Of a stretch of DNA of 64,000 bases, positions 1-10,573 are shown piece by piece. A program made the translations under genes and the position numbers. The DNA is from Nageia nagi (taxonomy: Eukaryota; Pinophyta): the NCBI GenBank assembly GCA_050084985.1, contig JBITNC010000001.1:35340001-35404000 (forward strand), given 5' to 3'. The stretch's first letter is position 1. Each line of letters starts with the position of its first letter. The notes beneath the pieces were generated by a model. That model was not told the origin of the DNA. It made no database searches and worked only from the letters and a program-made list of their open reading frames with translations.

Positions 1-195
1 ATCAATGCCTTGATGAGTTGATTAGTTTATCTCTCTAAATACTCAATACATCCTATGTCCATTCATTTGTTATACTATTTTCATATTAACATCCACCACC
101 ACCCCGTACACATTATACTATACCAACTTTCATATTTTATTATCCAACATCCATATATTTCCTAATCTATCTTTATCGATTATTAAATTGGAGGT

Positions 196-556
196 GCTTC
201 CATATTATTTGAGAAAAAGAGCGAGTAATTGCTCTCCCCATTAATATGGGAGTCAACATTGTTGTTGTTAAAACCTTTTTGCTTCTATTCTTATCTACAA
301 GTTTAAGCAAGAAATTGCCCGTAGTAGATTGATAAAAGTCAACCCTAGAACATTGTTAAATTTTATAGCTTCCATTATTCTTTGGGATCGAGAATAAGAA
401 ATTATTCTCCCCATTGAATTGGAAGTCAATGTTCTTTTCCTATCATATCCCATCCATTTCAACCCCTTAGAACATCGTTAAAAAGCTTCCATCATTCCTT
501 GGGATCGAGAGTAAGAAATTGCTCTTCCCTTTGAATTGGAAGTTGATGTTCTTATT
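196..556. repeat. degenerate tandem repeat, three units
   Basis: Three related units begin near 196, 367 and 484. Each reads roughly CTTCCAT, then a GGGATCGAGA-like stretch, then AAGAAATTGCTCTCCCC, then a GGAAGTCAATGTT-like end. The second and third units are about 117 bp apart and clearly alike; the first is more diverged and further off. No coding potential is visible. I read this as a decayed minisatellite or part of a retroelement non-coding region. Confidence 0.6.
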
Positions 557-1000
557 CCCTTTCCATTCATTATCATCTACCCATAAATTGAATGTGTGCT
601 ACACCTTGTTCCATATCCTTTGTACATGTTATCATAAAATAAAAAGTATTAGTAGCCAAGTTTGATAAATGATACAATCTAATATTGCAATTTTTCAAAT
701 CATTATCCCTAAATTTGAAGATATTTAAGAAAATCAAAATCAACATCGATGATTGAAATAATAATAAAACTAATAACAATAATCGAAAAACTTATTCAAT
801 CTTGAGATACACCATCAATGTGTGGCACATCAAAGTACATTCATGATTAAATCTAATAATCATGCTTTTAAATGTCTTAAGAATGAATAATAAAATACAT
901 AATACAATCATCTATCATTATGTTGATCCTTGTAGTAAACTTGAGTTTGTATCATCATCTCAATAAATGAGGTAGAATGCATTTGTCTTGTTTTCAAGTC
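557..1000. other. no feature seen
   Basis: AT-rich sequence with only short chance reading frames. I see no repeat, coding motif or RNA gene. Confidence 0.5.
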
Positions 1001-3439
1001 ATGTTCAACAAAAAACCTCAATCATGGAAAAACATATTTCTAATGATTTTCGCAAGAAATGATCATGAAACCCATTCTACTGGGGCAAATAGCAGAATTA
1101 TCAAACATTAAAATGTTATCTACTTTGAAAGGACTCCACGTCACATACATGCTAATGGCATAGAGCCTATGGAATACAGTGTTCCATAAAATAGCGTGTT
1201 GTAGACAAGCATGAGTACTTAGTAAAATGTAGAACTTATTTTCAAAATACTTTGATTGCGAAAATTCAAAAGTTTATGTTTGATTATAACTTGGGGCAAC
1301 TATGATTGTCCATGACTCAAAGCAAATCATTTGCCTCTACCATCAACCAACAAAATCAAGATTTAAAATATTCGTACATAAGTTGATAAAATCAAGTGTA
1401 TGAGTCTTGACTTAACCACTTACCAACCTCAAGTATATTATCACCCACTTATGAGTCTAGTGGTATTTGTATAAGTCTACAATGATAACATATTAGTTTG
1501 TTTGTATCTTCTTAAGATACTTGACTATGTTTTCTCACCACATCATGTATCACATAGGCATTTATGTTTATGAAAAAATCGTATGTGATTACACACAAGT
1601 GTCAACCATTCATCATATTCATACATCACATATATGTACTCATGGGAATAAGTCAAAACATGAAGAAGATAACCAAATAAACATGCAAACTCGATCATAA
1701 ATGATTTCATCATGAATCCTTGATAAGACAAACACTATTTATTGTTTATGATCTTACAATGAATCATGAACTCCATAGTTCAAAGCATATGTCATGTTAT
1801 GCATGTTTAGTCATCACTTATTGTTATACGTATTCAAGAAACCCTAGTCATCAAAAAATGTGATTCCAATGATTTTTGTAGAACATACCTTTCTAAAGTA
1901 ATAACATAATAATCAAAATTCAAATCAGTGCACACAAAGGGGACTTCATGTCATATATTTGACTCGGCTCCATACATTCCTCGAAATAAACACAAAACAC
2001 CCATGTAAGGATATATGGAAACAAGCCTTTAGTACCTATTTGGTGCACAACCAATGTGTGTTCAAAATACTTCAATTGCAAAGCTCACGAAATCATACTT
2101 GGATAATTGGGATAAATACAATTCCCATGACCTAAAATCAAACCTTATGTTCACCTATAAATGATTGAAACAATAAGGTTAGAATCATTCATACGTTCAT
2201 CTTATTTGTTCACTAACTAATATGTATTAGTTTTTTGAATAGTCTATCATCATCATCACTGACATCATTAGTCAGTTCAAAAGGGGCCATAATGCTAAGA
2301 AAAGCACTACAATCACATAGTAAGCTCATGATCACATAGTAAGACCATGGCTACTTCTCTCTTAAAATGTACTCAAAACATTGTTAATTACAAAATCAAA
2401 AGTTATATGTCTACTCACGGTTAAGGTAATTAGGATTGCCTATAACCTGAAATAGGATGTTTATGCTCAATATGATTCTAAAATACTTATGCAAAATATC
2501 ATCACGAAACCCATTCTGTTGGGTCAAAAGCAGAGAAAATGAAAGATGACTTGTATATACAAAACAAGCTTCCTATCACATACTCGCTTCGGCATGCATA
2601 GACAAACTAGAGTTTTGTCATGCAACTGCCATAAACACACACAGTATGGAGATAAACACAAGTGAATTTTTGATATACAACATCACTATCTCAAAATTGT
2701 ATACATCAAATAAGCTTACCATCACATGCTCGCTTCGGTATGCAAGACAAACTAGAGTCTTGTCATGTAACCACCATAAATAGCACATAGTATGGAGATG
2801 GACACAAGTGTAGTTTTGATGTATTACAATATCATTTTCAAAATGTATCAATTGTAAAAGTTAAAAAATCATATTCAGTCATGGTAGGGGCTATCCTCAT
2901 GACAACACCAGATGATGAAATGTATATATATAATAAGTTTTGATTTAGAGAAGCTGTAATTATATCCTGCTAAAAGATCTTAAGCTTTATACGAAAAAGA
3001 TTTTGATGATATTTCTTAAAAATATTGTTAACATTTACAAATATCAAAGAAGATAAAATGTGATGTATCATTGTTACAGGAGATCATCTTGAAACCCCGT
3101 TGTCGGACAAAGGACAACACCATCAAAACTCATATACTAAGGGGACTTATATGGTACATGTGTGCTTAGACATGCAGAACGACATTATAGAATGTCATGC
3201 AACTGTCACACAAGCTCAACACATTGTCATACTAAAAACAGTCACTTCTAAAGTATATTCAAATTTGTTTTCAAAACTACATCAAATGTAAAATGAAAAC
3301 ACATTTTATCATAATTTGATAAATCAAAATTTTGATTCATTTAAGAAATTGAGTCAAAACTTATATCACAATCAAGCAACAATGCTTCTCATTTTATATT
3401 TTTGAAATCATCAACCACATATTTTCAGTTGATAATTTC
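1001..3439 (+). repeat. degenerate repeat region upstream of an LTR
   Basis: The stretch carries diverged copies of a block that includes GAAACCCATTCT (near 1067 and 2507, and as GAAACCCCGTTGTC near 3091), a 'GGGGACTT' block and 'TTCAAAATACTT' blocks (near 1238 and 2060). It ends directly at a polypurine tract and LTR start. Long non-coding repeat-bearing regions between pol and the 3' LTR are known in large plant gypsy elements, so this is probably such a region. No open frame of note is present. Confidence 0.4.
2555..2842. repeat. tandem duplication of about 143 bp
   Basis: Two adjacent units share the blocks CTCGCTTCGG, AGACAAACTAGAG, TTGTCATG and AGTATGGAGAT in the same order. The first runs about 2555-2698 and the second about 2699-2842. 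They differ by scattered substitutions and small indels, so this is an old local duplication inside the larger repeat region. Confidence 0.65.
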
Positions 3440-3453
3440 AAAAAGGGGCAAAA
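3440..3453 (+). promoter_or_regulatory. polypurine tract of a gypsy-like element
   Basis: An A/G-rich run containing AAAAAGGGGCAAAA lies immediately before TGTAGACACCTAAAA. This is the arrangement expected for the plus-strand priming site just upstream of a 3' LTR. Confidence 0.5.
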
Positions 3454-4300
3454 TGTAGACACCTAAAAATGTCCCCTTTTTAACTAGTAAACATTAAACT
3501 AATCATAACTCTTTATACAAGCCTCAAATAAGCTGAAAGCTCCACTATTGGATAGATCTCATCGAGTACATGCAAAACGAGTGGTCACATGACCCCTTTT
3601 CGATAAAAATTGACTATTTGGCGGTTGTTTCAATATTGTTATAAAAACTGCTAACCAATCACCGGCGTTTGCCTTGAAACGTTGGCATTTTGAGCCAATC
3701 GTCGGCGTTTGACATCCAAACACCGGTGACTCTATAACAGCCGAATAGAAACCAAAACAATGAGAGAGAGTTGAAATGATTCATCTTTCCAAGATGAGGT
3801 GGATAGAGGGGGTCAGTTACGACCTATGGTGGTTGTTCACTTCCTCTTACCAGCCTTGAAACATCTCATCCAAAATCTATAAACATAAGCCAATACAAAG
3901 TAATATGGACCTAATTGACCCCAATTGAACCCATTTTTTAAGTAGGGTAATGCTGCCAAAATCTTGTGAGCTTATACATTTTATTATTTTATGCTAGTTT
4001 CATTTTAATACTTGTCATACATAGATGCTTTGATGTTATTGTCTTTTACATGTGTGTAGGACTTACAGGTTGCTCATACCAAGAGAAGAAGCAAGCAAAC
4101 TCAAAAACAATGAAGATTTAATACTCTTTATTTTGGCACATAGCATTTGTAAAAGTCCCTTCTAAGGGCAAATTGTAGTTTGAACTGAGATTGAATATCA
4201 TTTTGGAATTACAACATGTCTATCTATGTTATATAATTTGAGGTTCAATGAAGATTGAAGAATAATTGTATTTTATGTTATTCTACATTCCAGCTCAATT
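3454..4300 (+). repeat. probable 3' LTR, right end not defined
   Basis: The sequence starts with TGTAGACACCTAAAA directly after the polypurine tract. The start resembles that of another LTR at 20818 (TGTAGATACCTAAAA). The first 450 bp are richer in G and C than the surroundings and include an imperfect inverted motif around GGCGTTTG and CAAACACCGG near 3703-3725. I could not find the right end or the partner 5' LTR, which probably lies left of the window, so the end given is only an outer guess. Confidence 0.4.
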
Positions 4301-7300
4301 TTCATTGCAACACATACATACTAATTTTATTTTTTTCCATGCACTCTATTGAGAGGAGATAAATTTAGTTACATTAAAGGAATAGATACCATGGGAAGTA
4401 TACTATTATAATCCTTTATGATTATCCCTCTTCTATATTCTTTAAATACTCATGAAAGATATTATATGACATGCTTTAAGGAATGTTATTCTTCAAGTTG
4501 TTAAAGTTTACTTTTATTTCATTTGAAGACTTTAAAATATCAATGGAAAATACTTACAATCACTATTGAATGGATATTGATTTTCGAGGATATCTTCAAG
4601 GATTTGTGTAGATGATCCTAGTAGAAGTTAAAGTTTCTAATCAAAATTCATGATGACATCCTCAATTTTTTTTATTAAGGGGGGATTTTATTAAGAATCA
4701 TAGCCAGACATATTATGCTATCCCAATTAATCTTAAAAGTATTAAATAACCACTAATACTTGATTTACTTTATGTTACCTTTAATACCATTACTTAAGGT
4801 AACTTACAAAAAGGTAATCTTATATACCCAACTTATGCCATCTATTTATTCAATGATAAAACACCATATAAAATATTAGTAATAATTAAAAAGTCCTAGT
4901 GAATTATTAATTTATGATAATCATCAACCTTTATTTTTTACTATCTTTATTGGTATATTATTTTGGGGTTATGTTTTTAATATATCTTGGTGTCATGTTA
5001 TTATTTGTTTACTTTACATTTCCCCTTTTAACTATTTTCTTTTGTTTAATGAATATTTCTTAAGTGGTGTTTAGTTTTAGCTACCTTCCTTTTACCAATA
5101 GAAGGAAATCCCATTGGCCTTGCAACAACAATATGCTCCTAAGAATAGAACTTAAGTACATCCAAGGCCAAATATTTATACATGGATCAAAACAGAATCT
5201 ATGTAGAGGTTGATAAATATGGACCATCTTCAACAAATGTCCATACCCAATTTGAACAATATTTTGTAGATAAATGAAGTTATTAATAACATAGGCAAGG
5301 CCAAGATGCAAGTTTGCATCAAGTTTTATAAAGATTTAATAACGATTATTTTCAAATATGTTATATAAATGTTAAGAATTGATTTGAGCCATCTATATGT
5401 AGATTGTAAGAGTGAAATTACAAGTAATACATGAGATAATAGGATTAAGTCTATGAAGGTTTACATATAAAGTTATTTTCTTCTCTATTTTATAAAAAGA
5501 TGATACCTAATCTGAACCATCTTTTTACAAATTACATCAAAAAAGTCATATGAAACACAAATAAGGATAAGATACAAGTTTATAAAAATTGAAACATTTA
5601 TATAGAAACTTTAATAATGATTTTCAATACATGAAAAAAAACACAAATAAATTTAAGATTATTAGAATAAATTTTTACACACGAAATTTATTTTTGAATC
5701 ATTTTAGAACCACAACATTTTACATAATTTTCAATTCTTCTACTTTAATTATTTGCATCTTTATCATTTTATCCTTATCATTTACATATTTCATTTAAAA
5801 AAAGGATATATTAAAATTTTATATTAATTAAATAATTAAAGATTATTTACTTAATCTATTTTCATTCAAAATAAGTATTATTCATACTATTTTAATCACT
5901 TGATACTATTTATTTTATATTCATAATAATCTTAATTTTGTATTAATAATAATTATTATAAAAAATAATATTACCTAATTTTTGTACTTTTACATACCCT
6001 ATCATGAAAAAGGATATTGTTCAATTGAATTTTGGAAGGTTAAATTAGATCTTAACTTAATATCATGTTTACATTACAAGCTCTATAAATGTTTACTTGT
6101 TCAACTTTTAAAAAGAATATATATATAATACCATTTAACAATCTTTTATGATATATTTTTAATCTAGATACTTCTGCACAAACTCAATAAACTTTCTTCA
6201 ATATCTTTATTTGATTAAAAACTTTATGATTGCGCTTCTTAATTTAAACACAAGATAATGATCATTTACCAACATTTTCAATTGAAATCTCATAACTATA
6301 TGTTCAACGTTCTCCTAGTTCGCTTTTGTCCCTCAATAAAGAGATTATGACACAACGGTGTGATGTATTAATTTAAGGAGTACTTCACTAAGTGGAATAT
6401 ACATAATGAGTTATTTGAATTGATCATGAATATATATACACTAATATGCATCTAGATTGACTAATGTCCGAATCATAATAATAATGATAATCATACGAGG
6501 GGAGTTTTAAAGGTTTGGGTGACAATAAAAAGATCTTACATTTAATTAATAAAGTATGGCATTCCATGTGAGCTCATAATTGTTTTATGGGATACTATCT
6601 CCACTTGCACATGCCTTGCTATGCTTTATGCGTTCCTTTTTAAAATTTAAATCGGAGGGAAGGTTCATTTTGTAATTTATTAAGCTTTAATTTTTTTTTT
6701 TATTAATATAAAGAAGAGGATATGTTTACATCATGTGGTGATCACATCTTCTTAGTGTGTTACCACATAGTTTATATACAAAACATAGCAATTTATAAAG
6801 TATATAAAACATATAAATGAATTTTTGTGAAAATTAAGTAACATATTTATTTATGATAATGTTATCTTTGAAATAGGTAGATAATAAATAAGTAATTATG
6901 AAATGTAAATAGTAAATATCAATCATGTGAGGAGTGTTAGAGAGGTAAGTGGGTGTTACAACTCTTAAGTTGAAAAAGGAAGGTCTCAAGTTCAAATCTC
7001 TTTCCTTTCATATGCTATTGATATGCTAAATCTAGTTGATGGTTTTCAGCTAGTTTGAATATGGCCAAGTGTTACTCTCAAGTGATTTTGACATAAGAGA
7101 ACCCCATAGACATGAAATCTAATTCCAAGGACTTTCCTCCTTGCAAGGGATACTTTACAACAAAAACCCTATCATTAATAAATTTTGTAAATTTTGAAAT
7201 GATGAATATTTTTTTATTATTTAGTAATTTATTTCAAAATATTGGAACATGTTTTTCTCTAAGATCCATGTTAACACTTAATTTGGATATCTTTAATTCT

Positions 7301-7330
7301 AAATTAGTTTTCATATTGCTTAATTAACAA
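4301..7330. other. AT-rich intergenic DNA
   Basis: There is no convincing gene, and 5800-5990 is almost pure A/T. The only item of note is a possible tRNA-derived fragment near 6925-7010, listed separately. Short reading frames here show no conserved motif. Confidence 0.5.
6925..7010 (+). repeat. possible tRNA-derived SINE fragment
   Basis: The stretch AAGGTCTCAAGTTCAAATCTC (about 6979-6999) resembles an RNA polymerase III B box (GGTTCRANTCC-like). It lies some 50 bp behind a weak A-box-like TAGAGAGGTAAGTGG. No cloverleaf can be folded by eye, so this is a tentative SINE head, not a tRNA gene. Confidence 0.25.
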
Positions 7331-8029
7331 TAATGGTATTTAAATGTTATATTTCATATTATTGTTAGTTGGGCTGAAATTAGTAAACATTTCATGTTGT
7401 TTCTCTTTTATTGTGTAAAGATCCTAGCACGGACATTGGTTTCTAGGTGGATATTATGATGTTTCCATTACTTATAAAAGAAGGAAACATATGCATTGGA
7501 TGACTATAAGATATTTAACTTGATAGGACTATGAATATTACAACTTAAGGTGTTTATCAACACCATATATTGATATTAATATTTTTCTATCATATGAGCT
7601 CTATCATTCATTATTTCTCTTCTATATCAAAAGTTATACTTGTTGCTTTATTATACTACTATTAGTTTTTATTGTGAGGCTTGATCTAAAGAAGGCTACC
7701 ACTAATGCTAAACCTAGCAGTTACACTGGGCTTTTTAACCATATTACATTGATACTTTGCACATAAGATTATGTTATTTAAGCAAGTTTATTCTAAAGCA
7801 TATGATTGATCATGTAAGTGAGGTAATATGTATATTCTCTTTGATGTCTCTTTCATAAGTCTTAGGCCTCATATATAATCCAATAGCTAGGGTATCATAT
7901 ATTCATGCTATATCATTATTATTCTTAGCTATTGTTAATTTCTACTTCACTACTACATATTACATTATCATTTATGCTCTTTATTACTTGTTAAATATTT
8001 ATTTTATCTAATTATTTTAAAAATATACA
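7330..8029 (+). repeat. 5' LTR of an old gypsy-like element (left edge uncertain)
   Basis: The right edge is placed at ...TACA (8029) because it is followed by TAA and then TTGGTGAACCC. The same junction follows the LTR ending at 21512 and, in diverged form, the minus-strand LTR at 14029. The downstream leader also matches the one after 21515 (CTTACA, GGGCATCA, TTCTTTG). The left edge was not found; 7330 is a guess based on where similarity to the other LTRs fades. Confidence 0.4.
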
Positions 8030-8032
8030 TAA

Positions 8033-8043
8033 TTGGTGAACCC
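8033..8043 (+). promoter_or_regulatory. putative primer binding site (TTGGTGAACCC)
   Basis: It lies 3 bp after the inferred LTR end. The motif recurs at the same place in two other elements of this window (21515 and, on the minus strand, 14028-14017). That recurrence is the main evidence. I cannot name the primer tRNA. Confidence 0.4.
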
Positions 8044-9122
8044 ATTCACATCTTACAAACCCTAGATTTTTCATTTTAGGGCATCACATTCTTTGTGGAT
8101 TTTTTCATTAGAAACCCTAGGTTTTGCTTGATCTTTATTTATCTTAATTTTCTACAAAATTTGAAAACCCTAGTTCTTTAAAATTATTTAAAATTGAAGG
8201 TGCTTTCATTTAGTAAAAAAATATTTTCAAAACCCTAGATTTTGAACCTAACTTTTGCAGATTTTGTGGTTGTTTTTTTCCTTGAAACTTTATCCAAACC
8301 TTAAATATTTTTAGTAGGAAAATTTTAGAAGGTGAATTGGAAATATCATATACATTTTATTGAGGTTTTTATTGAGGAATAAAATATTTTTGCATTAAAA
8401 CCTAGATTTATAAGGCCATTTTATCAAATTTAGTGAGATCTAACATCATAAAATTAACTTCAACTTATGTATATATATTTATAAAAATAAATATTTTTTA
8501 TTTCTCATGGTTTGTATATGCATTCTTAATCCTCTCATACATGAATTTCTTAATGATGGATTTAATGTCATAGTAGATGCATTTAAAAAATAATATGATA
8601 ATAAAAATAAATTGCATATGTAATCAAGAATGATATCGATATTATACATGTTGCTACTAATGATAAAATAAAATCTAATGATGTGACTTTTATTGATGTT
8701 CAATGTTCTTGTTTAGATATGGAAAATGATCAAAATAATAGTATTTCTAGTGATGACATGATTATTGTTAATGCTTTCATTACCAATTATCATATTTCCG
8801 TTATATCAAATGATAATGATAGACATGATGATGTTAGCCATAATGATATGTTTATAGATGATAACCAATAAACTAGTGATAGTATTGATATATTTTCAAA
8901 TTAGAATTCTACTTCTACTCATGATGAAACTATTTCTAATAATGATTTTTCTTTGAATAATGATAATCTATTGATTACCATGATGCTTTCAATATGATTA
9001 TTGATTTCATAAGTACTAATACTAAGGATATTAATATAGTTGATTTCTTTAACAAGTAAGACATACAAGTACACACATGTCTTACATGATTTCTCATCAA
9101 TGAAGGTCATTTTTATGAATTT
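8044..9122 (+). pseudogene. leader and decayed 5' coding part of gypsy-like element
   Basis: This is internal sequence of the element whose LTR ends at 8029. The leader carries four copies of AAACCCTAG (8057, 8112, 8165, 8230). Further on, an Asn/Asp-rich coding-like stretch (for example 8683-8871, with repeats of 'ND' and 'SNDNDRHDD') resembles the stretch at 21900-22300 of the related element in style. The sequence is interrupted at 9122 by a younger element and resumes after 15238. When the inserted element and one duplication copy are mentally removed, a reading frame stays open for about thirty codons across the join. Its exact product is not recognisable; an N-terminal Gag region is likely from position. 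Confidence 0.4.
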
Positions 9123-9841
9123 TATTATAATTGAAATAATAATTATCATAGTTATTTAAAAAATAATTAAACTATTCAATTAAATATGAAAGTAAAAAAT
9201 CAATGACATGAAATATGACAATAATCAGATTGACCTAAACCTATCAAAATTGGATTAACAGAAGATACAAACCTATTTTTTACCTATGATGAAGAACATA
9301 AGTGAGATTTGATTGAGAGAGGATGAACAATGAACTTATTTGAAATATGGAGTCACCAATCTAATCTTAGCCCAATGATGACACCCAATGATAATGCTCA
9401 ACTATCTTTCTAAAATACCCTGCCTTCAAGCTTGATGTCATCATCCCACCTTCGATGCACTGAATATCAATTGCAAAGGGAAGAAAGATCACAAGAATGC
9501 AGATCTTAGAGTATAATAAAATCTAGAGATGATAGGTGGTGTTTAGATATACCAATCAAGATTGACACAAGTATATTACCACCTATCAAGGAATTAGGAT
9601 CATGTTATATCATGTCATATATTTGATCATGCATAACACCTCCACCTTTATAGGTAATAGATCTAATGCTAAGGATCCTTCTTAGGCTTATTGGTATGTC
9701 AAGTTAATCTGTTACCATAAAACATAAAGGTAGATGAGAGTGCACATGGAAACTAGCATTTATGTAATAAATTAAATAAATTATTTCAAATATCTAAAAA
9801 GATATTTTAATTAAATCAAAATTTCTTTGTAGGTGTTAATA
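9123..9841 (-). repeat. 3' LTR of nested element
   Basis: This 719-bp copy matches 14029-15233 over its length, including the blocks GATGATAGGTGGTGTTTAGA, TACCATAAAACATAAA and GATGAGAGTGCACATGGAAA. It lacks about 490 bp that are present in the middle of the other copy. The terminal dinucleotides have drifted (TATTAACACC instead of TGTTAATACC on the minus strand). Confidence 0.75.
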
Positions 9842-9855
9842 GATTCCCCACTTTG
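9842..9855 (-). promoter_or_regulatory. polypurine tract of nested element
   Basis: On the minus strand, CAAAGTGGGGAATC stands directly before the LTR start, the usual place and composition of a plus-strand primer. This fixes the orientation of the element as minus. Confidence 0.6.
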
Positions 9856-10311
9856 AATATATTTTGATGATTTTGATACAAAAGAAAATCAAAACATGAA
9901 TTTACAGTATAACAAGACAAGCGATAAAATACTCCCTAAAAAGTTATGACATGGTGGCAAGTTCGAATGCTCCAGATTTTGCTTACATGTCATGCCCCCT
10001 CTTTGAATTGGTTGCAACATGATGGACCTCTCATCATAGGAGCATTCCAAGGCAAAGAAAAAGGTACTTTAAAAGAATTTAGAAAACAAATACTTTTGCA
10101 TAATATATCTCAAATATAGGCATGATATGGAAAGTATGATAAGTGATAAGAAAATAAACTTATCCTTGGTGACCCACCAAGATGAAGAAGATAATAAATA
10201 ATTTAATTGATCAACTTAGTTTCCCAAGCCACCATGTCACCATGGATTTTGATATGAATGGACCTTTCTTACAAAGATACCAAATGATATGCTTGAACTT
10301 TACAAAGGACC

Positions 10312-10573
10312 AATGATATGAGTGACCAATTTGGTTTCCAAAGCCACCATTTTTCCATGGATTTGCTTATAAGAGTGCCCCTTCCTTACAAAGGAGGCCA
10401 ATGATATGGGTGACCAACTTGGTTTCCCAAGACACCATGTCCATGGATTTGTTGATAAGAGTTCCCCTTCCTTACAAAGGAGGCCAATGATATGAGTGAC
10501 CAACATGGTTTCCCAAGCCACCATGTTTCCATGGATTTATTGATAAGAGTGCCCCTTCCTTACAAAGGAGGCC
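10312..10573. repeat. tandem repeat, three units of 86-88 bp plus a diverged fourth
   Basis: Units begin at 10312, 10400 and 10486, each with AATGATATGRGTGACCAA and ending CCTTACAAAGGAGGCC. A more diverged partial unit (about 10200-10311) precedes them. Lengths are 88, 86 and 88 bp. The array lies in the internal region of the nested LTR element, close to its 3' LTR. Confidence 0.8.

Noticed and set aside
6979-6999. Possible tRNA gene
   Set aside because: Only a B-box-like word is present; no acceptor stem or anticodon arm can be built.
10312-10573. CRISPR-like regular repeat
   Set aside because: The units are contiguous 87-bp tandem copies without unique spacers, and the genome is that of a plant.
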